In this document: positions 14,516 to 19,849 of the stretch, piece after piece
Position numbering within the stretch: position 1 is the stretch's first letter
How the letters are laid out: each line of letters opens with the position of its first letter
NCBI GenBank assembly: GCA_900539855.1
Contig: UQDO01000043.1
Span: 1 to 19,849 of the forward strand
Direction: 5' to 3'
Length of the DNA: 19,849 nucleotides
Source of the DNA: an uncultured Oscillospiraceae bacterium
GTDB taxonomy: Bacteria > Bacillota > Clostridia > Oscillospirales > Acutalibacteraceae
Notes under the pieces: model-generated
The model's database searches: none
Told to the model about the DNA's origin: nothing
Seen by the model: only the letters and a program-made list of their open reading frames with translations
Translations under genes and position numbers: made by a program

Positions 14516-15718
14516 ATGGCAAAGGCAAAATTTGAACGTTCCAAACCGCATGTAAACATCGGTACTATCGGACACGTTGACCACGGCAAGACCACTCTTA
14601 CCGCAGCTATCACCAAGTATCTTTCTCTTAAGGGCTATGCACAGTTCGAGGACTATGCAAACATCGATAAGGCTCCGGAAGAGAGAGAGCGTGGAATTAC
14701 AATCAACACCGCTCACGTTGAGTACGAGACCGACACCCGTCACTACGCTCACGTTGACTGCCCCGGACATGCTGACTATGTCAAGAACATGATCACCGGT
14801 GCTGCTCAGATGGACGGCGCTATTCTTGTTATAGCTTCTACCGACGGACCTATGGCTCAGACCAAGGAGCATCTGCTTCTTGCCCGTCAGGTCGGCGTTC
14901 CTTATATCGTCGTTTTCATGAACAAGGTTGACCAGGTTGACGATCCCGAGCTTCTCGATCTCGTTGAGATGGAGATCCGTGAGACCCTCGACAAGTACGA
15001 GTTCCCGGGCGACGACACCCCGATCATCAGAGGTTCTGCTCTTAAGGCTCTTGAGTCTACCTCTACCGACCCGAATGCTCCCGAGTATGCCTGCATCAAG
15101 GAACTTATGGATGCTGTTGACTCTTACATTCCGACCCCGGATCGTAAGGCTGACCTTCCGTTCCTTATGCCTATCGAGGACGTTATGACCATTTCCGGTC
15201 GTGGTACCGTTGTTACCGGTCGTGTTGAGCGTGGACAGCTCAATGCAGGCGACGAAGTTGAGATCATCGGTCTCACCGACGAGCGCAAGAAGACCGTTGT
15301 TACTTCAATGGAAATGTTCCGCAAGACCCTTGATTACTGCGAGGCCGGTGATAACATCGGTGCACTTCTCCGTGGCGTTGGCCGTGAAGATGTTGAGCGT
15401 GGTCAGGTTCTCTGCAAGCCGGGCACCATCCATCCGCACACCAAGTTCCATGGCCAGGTTTACGTTCTGACCAAGGAAGAGGGCGGACGTCATACCCCGT
15501 TCTTCAACAACTATCGTCCGCAGTTCTACTTCAGAACTACCGACGTTACCGGTATCGTCTCTCTGCCGGCAGGCACCGAGATGTGCATGCCTGGTGATAA
15601 CGTCGAGATGGACGTTGAGCTTATCACCCCGATCGCTATCGAGGAAGGCCTCCGCTTCGCTATCCGTGAAGGCGGCCGTACCGTCGGTTCGGGCGTTGTT
15701 ACCAAGATCAACGGCTAA
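14516..15718 (+). CDS. tuf: Translation elongation factor Tu
   Basis: EF-Tu is 400 residues long and delivers aminoacyl-tRNA to the ribosome. GTPase motifs are GHVDHGKT (19-26), GITI (60-63), DCPGH (81-85, with catalytic His85) and NKVD (136-139). Domains II and III are complete (GRGTVVTGRVERG, GGRHTPFFNNYRPQFYFRTTDVTG). Codon choice is strongly biased, as expected for a very highly expressed gene. AAGGAGG (14500-14506) lies 9 bases before the ATG. It has its own promoter after fusA and is followed by a strong hairpin terminator. Whether a second tuf exists elsewhere cannot be seen here. Confidence 0.99.
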   Translation: MAKAKFERSKPHVNIGTIGHVDHGKTTLTAAITKYLSLKGYAQFEDYANIDKAPEERERGITINTAHVEYETDTRHYAHVDCPGHADYVKNMITGAAQMDGAILVIASTDGPMAQTKEHLLLARQVGVPYIVVFMNKVDQVDDPELLDLVEMEIRETLDKYEFPGDDTPIIRGSALKALESTSTDPNAPEYACIKELMDAVDSYIPTPDRKADLPFLMPIEDVMTISGRGTVVTGRVERGQLNAGDEVEIIGLTDERKKTVVTSMEMFRKTLDYCEAGDNIGALLRGVGREDVERGQVLCKPGTIHPHTKFHGQVYVLTKEEGGRHTPFFNNYRPQFYFRTTDVTGIVSLPAGTEMCMPGDNVEMDVELITPIAIEEGLRFAIREGGRTVGSGVVTKING

Positions 15719-15756
15719 TTGACACTGCTGATAAAAATCATCTCTTTCTTATTTTC

Positions 15757-15795
15757 AAACCGCGTTCCGGCTTGCCGGAGCGCGGTTTACTTTGT
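15757..15795 (+). terminator. Terminator hairpin after tuf
   Basis: A stem of about 14 bp pairs AAACCGCGTTCCGG with CCGGAGCGCGGTTT (15757-15770 with 15775-15788), with one G-U pair and a 4-base loop. The 3' side ends in TTT and is followed by the T-rich sequence ACTTTGT. It lies 38 bases after the tuf stop. The T-tract is short, but the stem is very stable. Confidence 0.75.
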
Positions 15796-15842
15796 CCTCT
15801 GCTTTTTGGAGCAGATAAGCCGCTAAAATTTTCAAAATACCG

Positions 15843-15871
15843 TTTACAAATAATACCGAATGTTATATAAT
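15843..15871 (+). promoter_or_regulatory. SigA promoter of purA, with a possible PurBox in the spacer
   Basis: TTTACA (15843-15848), a 17-base spacer and a perfect TATAAT (15866-15871). Inside the spacer, AATACCGAATGTT resembles the Bacillus PurR box AWWWCCGAACWWT at most positions. Only a single box is seen, whereas PurR usually binds paired inverted boxes, so purine repression is tentative. Transcription would start near 15878. Confidence 0.75.
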
Positions 15872-15892
15872 AAACTTGTCTGTGGAAATCAA

Positions 15893-15940
15893 CCGCCAAA
15901 GGCGGATCCGGACGGCTGCGGTGCTGCATATTGACCGCAG
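15893..15940 (+). promoter_or_regulatory. purA leader hairpins
   Basis: Two perfect hairpins lie in the roughly 95-base leader: CCGCC/GGCGG (15893-15897 with 15901-15905, loop AAA) and CTGCGGT/ACCGCAG (15916-15922 with 15934-15940, 11-base loop). No T-run follows. The role is unknown. I do not recognise a purine riboswitch core. Confidence 0.4.
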
Positions 15941-15971
15941 TATGGGAAGAAAGGTTACGGGTGTATTAACT

Positions 15972-17246
15972 ATGGTAAAAGCTATTGTCGGCGCCAACTG
16001 GGGCGACGAGGGCAAGGGTAAGATCACCGATATGCTGGCAACGTCAGCCGATGTTGTCGTGCGTTTTCAGGGCGGTGCAAATGCCGGTCACACTATTAAA
16101 AATCAATACGGCAAATTTGCGCTTCATCTGCTTCCGTCCGGCGTTTTCAACGATAACGTAACCTGCGTTATCGGCAACGGCGTTGCTCTTAACATTGATC
16201 AGTTTACAAAAGAACTGAAGGGTATACTTGAAAAGGGTGTTAAAACACCTAAGATCATGATATCGGATCGTGCTCAGATCGTCATGCCGTACCATGTGCT
16301 TTTTGACGTATACGAGGAGGAGAGACTCGGTAAAAACAGCTTCGGTTCTACTAAGTCGGGTATCGCTCCGTTTTATTCCGATAAATATTCAAAAATAGGC
16401 TTTCAGGTCTGCGAACTGTTTGACGAGGAGTCGCTCCGTGAAAAGCTCGCAAGAGTGCTTGAGGTAAAGAATATAATAATAAAGGATGTTTACGGCAATG
16501 AGCCGCTTTCATTTGACGATTGCCTGGCACAGATGCTTAAATGGCGCGATGAAATAGAGCCTTATGTCGGCAATACTCACGCTTTCCTGCGCGATGCGGA
16601 AAGAGCCGGTAAAACGATACTGCTTGAGGGTCAGCTCGGTTCGTTGAAGGATACCGACCACGGCATTTATCCTATGGTCACGTCGTCCTCGACACTTGCA
16701 GGCTATGGTGCTGTGGGCGCAGGACTGCCGCCTTATGCGATAAAGGATGTAATAACTGTTGTCAAAGCATATTCAAGTGCGGTCGGCGCCGGCGCTTTTG
16801 TAAGCGAAATATTCGGCGAAGAAGCATCGCTTTTAAGAGATCACGGCGGTGACGGCGGCGAATACGGCGCAACTACCGGCAGACCGCGCAGAATGGGCTG
16901 GTTTGACTGTGTGGCGACACGTTACGGCTGTGAAATACAGGGCGCGACCGAGGTCGCACTGACCGTTATAGACGCTCTCGGATATCTCGATGAGATACCG
17001 GTCTGCGTAGGCTACGAGATAGACGGCGTGGTCACGAAGGAGTTCCCGGTAACTCCGCTTCTCAATAAAGCAAAGCCGGTTCTTAAGGTGCTCAAGGGCT
17101 GGAAAACCGATGTTTCAGGCATAAGAAATTACAGCGATCTGCCCAAAGAGTGCAGGGACTATGTTGAGTTTATCGAGAAAGAAATAGGTGTGCCTATAAA
17201 AATGGTTTCAAACGGTCCGGCGCGTGAAGATATAATCTTAAGATAA
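15972..17246 (+). CDS. purA: Adenylosuccinate synthetase (divergent clade)
   Basis: This 424-residue enzyme joins IMP and aspartate using GTP, the first committed step to AMP. Motifs seen are GANWGDEGKGK (7-17, catalytic Asp12), GGANAGHT (34-41, catalytic His40), GSTKSGIAPFY (125-135), DHGIYPMVTSS and GATTGRPRRMGW. Several substrate-site residues differ from the E. coli enzyme: EGAQG is EGQLG here, and the Arg equivalent to Arg143 appears as Lys141. I recall the same variant in Faecalibacterium-like genomes, so it is probably a functional lineage form. I chose ATG 15972 because an upstream TTG at 15876 lies at or before the predicted transcription start and would add 32 residues not seen in the family. 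The ribosome site is weak (GGGTG, about 15959-15963). The YhaM gene starts 14 bases after the stop, suggesting an operon. Confidence 0.95.
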   Translation: MVKAIVGANWGDEGKGKITDMLATSADVVVRFQGGANAGHTIKNQYGKFALHLLPSGVFNDNVTCVIGNGVALNIDQFTKELKGILEKGVKTPKIMISDRAQIVMPYHVLFDVYEEERLGKNSFGSTKSGIAPFYSDKYSKIGFQVCELFDEESLREKLARVLEVKNIIIKDVYGNEPLSFDDCLAQMLKWRDEIEPYVGNTHAFLRDAERAGKTILLEGQLGSLKDTDHGIYPMVTSSSTLAGYGAVGAGLPPYAIKDVITVVKAYSSAVGAGAFVSEIFGEEASLLRDHGGDGGEYGATTGRPRRMGWFDCVATRYGCEIQGATEVALTVIDALGYLDEIPVCVGYEIDGVVTKEFPVTPLLNKAKPVLKVLKGWKTDVSGIRNYSDLPKECRDYVEFIEKEIGVPIKMVSNGPAREDIILR

Positions 17247-17260
17247 AAGCAGGTGTACAT

Positions 17261-18223
17261 ATGAACCTCAATACTGCGGCGGCGACCGACCGCTTTTTCA
17301 TGATCAAGACCGCAGATAAAAAGACCACCGCCAAAGGTATGCCCTACCTTGATCTTATGCTTTGCGACAAAAGCGGTGAGATATCGGCAAAACTGTGGGA
17401 TTATAAAGAGGAACTGCAGGGAATGTTCTCGGTCGGAGATATCGTAAAGGTGAGGGGAACGGTAAGTCCGTATAACGGTGTCGATCAGCTGCGCGTGGAA
17501 AAAATGCGGAAGGCTGTTCCTTCGGACGGGGTCGATCCGTCCGAATTTGTGCCGAGTGCCGATCTGGACGGTGCGGCGATGTTTGCGGAACTTATGGGAA
17601 TAGCCGCAAGCTTTTCTGACGATGAAATCAAGGCGCTGGTAACCGAAATATATAACGACAACCGTGAAAAGCTGCTTTATTGGCCGGCTGCGTTCCGCCT
17701 CCATCATGCCATACGCGGAGGACTTTTATACCACACACTGTCGATAGTACGCCTTGCCGAGGCGGTCTGCCGCATATATCCGTCGGTCAACCGCGACCTT
17801 CTTATAGGCGGCGCAATGCTGCATGATATTGCAAAAACCACCGAGTTTACGGTGAATGACTGCGGCACCGCAAGCGGATATTCGCTTGAAGGCAATCTCA
17901 TCGGTCATCTCGCCAAGGGCGCTATGATGATCGAAAAGACAGCTGGGGATTTGGGCACCTCGGAGCAGACAAAACTGCTGCTTCAGCACATGGTGCTTTC
18001 ACACCATGGTGAGCCGGAGTTCGGCGCGGCGGTCAGACCTATGTTTATAGAGGCTGAACTGCTCAGCGAGCTTGATCTTATGGATGCGAGAATATACGAG
18101 CTTGAGGAGGCTGTGGGCGGTACCGACAGCGGCGAGTATACAAATAAATTATGGGCACTTGACAACCGTAAATTTTACAATCACGGGAAGTCTGAAGTGA
18201 CCACCAAAGCAAAGCTATTCTAA
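17261..18223 (+). CDS. yhaM: 3'-5' exoribonuclease YhaM family protein (OB fold + HD domain)
   Basis: This 320-residue protein matches B. subtilis YhaM in length and layout. An N-terminal OB-type nucleic-acid-binding domain (about 10-85; GEISAKLWD, VGDIVKVRGTVSPYNG) is followed by an HD-superfamily domain. Likely metal ligands are His158 in LLYHT, His188-Asp189 in AMLHDIAK, and His248-His249 in LSHHGEPEFG, with a later Asp in ELDLMDAR. YhaM enzymes degrade or trim RNA from the 3' end with Mn or Co ions in the cytoplasm. AGGTG at 17251-17255 sets the ATG. It follows purA by 14 bases and precedes the zinc-ribbon gene by 31 bases, so the three are likely co-transcribed. Confidence 0.92.
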   Translation: MNLNTAAATDRFFMIKTADKKTTAKGMPYLDLMLCDKSGEISAKLWDYKEELQGMFSVGDIVKVRGTVSPYNGVDQLRVEKMRKAVPSDGVDPSEFVPSADLDGAAMFAELMGIAASFSDDEIKALVTEIYNDNREKLLYWPAAFRLHHAIRGGLLYHTLSIVRLAEAVCRIYPSVNRDLLIGGAMLHDIAKTTEFTVNDCGTASGYSLEGNLIGHLAKGAMMIEKTAGDLGTSEQTKLLLQHMVLSHHGEPEFGAAVRPMFIEAELLSELDLMDARIYELEEAVGGTDSGEYTNKLWALDNRKFYNHGKSEVTTKAKLF

Positions 18224-18254
18224 TTAATATTCAAATAAAGGGGTATGATCAGTC

Positions 18255-18830
18255 ATGAAAATTTGTCCTAATTGCCAGAACCAGGTCGACGACAACTCTC
18301 AGTTCTGCACGCGCTGCGGAACAAGATTTGACGCCGCAAACCAGACCTCAGGGCAGCCTGCCGGTGGGGCAGCTCCCCAGTATAATGCCGGACCGCAGTA
18401 TAACGCAGGTCAGCAGTACAACGCCGGACCGCAGTACGGTGCAGGCCCTCAGTACGGCGCACCTCAGCCGGCATATGCTTATGATCCTTACGATCACACC
18501 GCAGAGTTTGACGCAAAGGACATATCCGATAACAAGGTGTATGCCCTTCTCGGATACCTTGCAGGAGTTTTGGGAATAATTATTGCGCTGCTTGCTGCAA
18601 AGGACTCCAAATTTGCAATGTTCCATGTAAGACAGGTCATCAAGATCACCGTAACAGAGCTGCTTATGGCTATAGCATTGGTACTGCTTTTCTGGACCAT
18701 AATAGTGCCTATCGCTTACGGTATAGCAACTATCGTTATACAGGTGATAAAGATAATCTGCTTCTTCCAGGTCTGCCAGGGCAAGGCTAAGGAACCGGCG
18801 ATCATCAGAAGCCTCGGTTTCCTTAAATAA
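18255..18830 (+). CDS. Zinc-ribbon membrane protein with hexapeptide repeats (DUF4870-like)
   Basis: This is a 191-residue protein of unknown function. It starts with a zinc-ribbon of the form C-P-x-C-x10-C-x2-C (Cys4, Cys7, Cys18, Cys21). A low-complexity linker has five copies of a QY(N/G)AGP-type hexapeptide (42-71), followed by a Tyr/Asp-rich segment (74-88). The C-terminal half has about three hydrophobic helices (96-115, 130-147, 149-171). A loop reading KFAMFHVRQVIK (119-130) resembles the DUF4870/Tic20-like family. The zinc ribbon and linker should be cytoplasmic. AAAGGGG (about 18237-18243) lies upstream of the ATG, with somewhat long spacing. It closes the purA-yhaM unit and is followed by a strong terminator. 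It may be an adaptor or stress-related membrane protein, but no role can be assigned. Confidence 0.8.
   Translation: MKICPNCQNQVDDNSQFCTRCGTRFDAANQTSGQPAGGAAPQYNAGPQYNAGQQYNAGPQYGAGPQYGAPQPAYAYDPYDHTAEFDAKDISDNKVYALLGYLAGVLGIIIALLAAKDSKFAMFHVRQVIKITVTELLMAIALVLLFWTIIVPIAYGIATIVIQVIKIICFFQVCQGKAKEPAIIRSLGFLK
18378..18467 (+). repeat. In-frame 18-bp tandem repeat, five copies
   Basis: Five units begin with CAGTAT or CAGTAC at 18378, 18396, 18414, 18432 and 18450, each encoding Q-Y-(N/G)-A-x-x. The period is exactly 18 bases, so copy-number change would keep the frame. The later units are more diverged, which suggests older duplications. Confidence 0.9.
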
Positions 18831-18843
18831 TTCTTAATTTGAG

Positions 18844-18877
18844 ATCACCGTCCGTAAAAACGGATGGTGATTTTTTT
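18844..18877 (+). terminator. Strong intrinsic terminator of the purA-yhaM-zinc-ribbon unit
   Basis: A 12-bp stem pairs ATCACCGTCCGT with ACGGATGGTGAT (18844-18855 with 18860-18871, one G-U pair), with loop AAAA. It is followed by a run of seven T (18871-18877). It starts 14 bases after the stop codon. Confidence 0.92.
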
Positions 18878-18901
18878 ATAATGGCAGCAGAATATATGGT
18901 A

Positions 18902-18931
18902 TTGACATCGGCACCGGCAAAACGGTATAAT
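18902..18931 (+). promoter_or_regulatory. SigA promoter of rsmE
   Basis: TTGACA (18902-18907) and TATAAT (18926-18931), both perfect consensus, are separated by 18 bases. Transcription would begin near 18938, giving a very short leader before the ATG at 18958. Confidence 0.88.
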
Positions 18932-18957
18932 ATTTAAAAAATTATGAGGAATAAGGT

Positions 18958-19671
18958 ATGCCGAGATTTTTTAAAGAACATTTTGCCGAGCAGCCGTTTA
19001 TAGACGGCGCGGACGCACATCATATAATAAAATCACTGAGAATGAGATGTGGTGAGGAGCTGACGGTCTGCGACACCAGGGGAATAGATTATCGCTGTGT
19101 TATAACCGAATGTACGGATAAAGTGTCGCTTAAAATACTGAGCTACACCGCCAACGCCACAGAACCGTCGGTTTCTGTCACACTTTATCAGTGCATTACA
19201 AAGGGCGATAAAATGGATACTATAGTAAGACAGGCGGTAGAGTCGGGTGCCTGCCGTATCGTACCGGTGCTGTCTGCAAACTGCGTTTCAAGGCCCGATC
19301 CGAAGTCCCTTGAGAAAAAGACCGAACGCTGGCAGAAGATCGCCTTTGAGGCGGCAGGTCAGTGCGGCAGAGGCATTTTGCCTGAGGTGGGCGAATGTCT
19401 TACGCTGCCGATTGCCGCAAAGGAGGCAGGAGAACTCGACAAGTCGTTCTTTTGTTACGAGCTTGGCGGCGAATCGATAGGGAAGATAGAAAAAGACGTC
19501 AGAACTGTCGGTATTATAATAGGTCCGGAGGGTGGTTTTACCGCCGCCGAGGCAGAGCAGCTTAAAAATGCCGGTTCCATAGTGACTACATTAGGACCGA
19601 GAATATTCCGTGCAGAAACGGCGCCTATAGCAGCACTTGCAGCGGTCATGCTTCAAAGCGGAAACATGTAA
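18958..19671 (+). CDS. rsmE: 16S rRNA (uracil-1498-N3)-methyltransferase
   Basis: This 237-residue SPOUT-family methyltransferase adds N3-methyl to U1498 of 16S rRNA using S-adenosylmethionine. The N-terminal PUA-like domain has DAHHIIKSLRMRCGE (19-33). The knotted catalytic domain has KGDKMD (82-87), IGPEGGF (188-194) and LGPRIFRAETA (212-222), which form the cofactor-binding knot. Two small departures from the usual consensus are IFRAETA in place of ILRAETA, and EAAGQCGR (131-138) where EAAEQSGR is common. Both look tolerable. AGGA (18947-18950) lies 7 bases upstream of the ATG. It has its own consensus promoter and terminator, so it is a single-gene unit. The frequent partner prmA is not adjacent. 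Confidence 0.95.
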   Translation: MPRFFKEHFAEQPFIDGADAHHIIKSLRMRCGEELTVCDTRGIDYRCVITECTDKVSLKILSYTANATEPSVSVTLYQCITKGDKMDTIVRQAVESGACRIVPVLSANCVSRPDPKSLEKKTERWQKIAFEAAGQCGRGILPEVGECLTLPIAAKEAGELDKSFFCYELGGESIGKIEKDVRTVGIIIGPEGGFTAAEAEQLKNAGSIVTTLGPRIFRAETAPIAALAAVMLQSGNM

Positions 19672-19710
19672 AAGAAAACCGAACACACCCAAGGTGCGTT
19701 CGGTTTTCTT
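19672..19710 (+). terminator. Intrinsic terminator of rsmE (probably bidirectional)
   Basis: A long stem begins directly after the stop. AAGAAAACCGAAC pairs with GTTCGGTTTTCTT (19672-19684 with 19698-19710), extended inward by CACC/GGTG after one mismatch, with loop CAA. The A-rich 5' arm and T-rich 3' arm would allow termination from either direction. Confidence 0.9.
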
Positions 19711-19747
19711 CTGTTACCAATAAAGCCGGAAAACAGATTTCACACAA

Positions 19748-19849
19748 ATAAATTTTAGTTTAGCAGTGTAATTAACATATTGACAGACTGAACCGAACGA
19801 CCTATGTGTCGTTCCTTAAAACCTAATGAAACCGCGCGGAACGACACAT
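19748..19849. repeat. Modular palindromic repeat, right-end copy (truncated by the window end)
   Basis: The reverse complement of 19748-19785 aligns with about 140-182 of the left array (TTACACTGCTAAACTAAAATT box). A GAACGAC/GTCGTTC hairpin follows (19795-19801 with 19808-19814), with the same loop as the copy at 3066-3087. Then comes a linker ending in AAACCGCGC, and GGAACGACACAT at the very end, which is the inverted start of the same hairpin type. The unit is cut by the window edge. Confidence 0.8.

Noticed and set aside
15876..15971. Extended purA start at TTG 15876
   Set aside because: It lies at or just before the predicted transcription start (about 15878) and adds 32 residues not seen in PurA. 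ATG 15972 begins the family's usual N-terminus.
1..19849. Circular element based on shared 19 bases at both ends
   Set aside because: The shared sequence belongs to a dispersed repeat also found at 3105-3191, and the ends diverge immediately after it. The gene content is core chromosome.

Overview
The window looks like a chromosomal segment of a low-GC-positive clostridial gut-type bacterium, probably in the Oscillospiraceae/Ruminococcaceae group. The reasons are consensus SigA promoters (TTGACA/TATAAT), strong AGGAGG ribosome binding sites, a 140-residue S12 of the clostridial type, YhaM, and a divergent PurA that I recall from Faecalibacterium-like genomes. The placement is inferred from gene content only.

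Region 1 (1-3250) holds four genes. Together they look like a small flavin-based extracellular electron transfer module: a lipoprotein with one FMN-binding domain, the ApbE flavin transferase that would load it (convergent, stop codons abutting), and a divergently transcribed pair encoding a NusG-domain-II membrane-anchored protein (EetA-like) and a Gx-family membrane protein (EetB-like). The module is bounded on both sides by a modular family of short palindromic intergenic repeats. The same family reappears at the extreme 3' end of the window.

Region 2 (3251-15790) is the RNA polymerase and str block: rpoB-rpoC, rpsL-rpsG-fusA, and tuf. rpoB is not preceded by rplKAJL. It has its own consensus promoter and a leader of about 250 nt. 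rpsL has a separate promoter and a leader with a perfect 11-bp hairpin. tuf has its own promoter and ends at a strong hairpin.

Region 3 (15791-19710) begins with a purA promoter and leader, then purA (a divergent adenylosuccinate synthetase), a YhaM-type 3'-5' exoribonuclease, and a zinc-ribbon membrane protein with a hexapeptide repeat. These three are closely spaced and end at a strong intrinsic terminator. rsmE (16S rRNA m3U1498 methyltransferase) follows with its own consensus promoter and terminator.

Both window ends lie inside the dispersed repeat, which suggests an assembly contig broken at repeats. No tRNA, rRNA, CRISPR array, transposase or prophage gene was seen. The most interesting items are the compact flavin/electron-transfer module, the modular GTAGGG hairpin repeats (some of which look like portable terminators), and the altered IMP-site residues of PurA.
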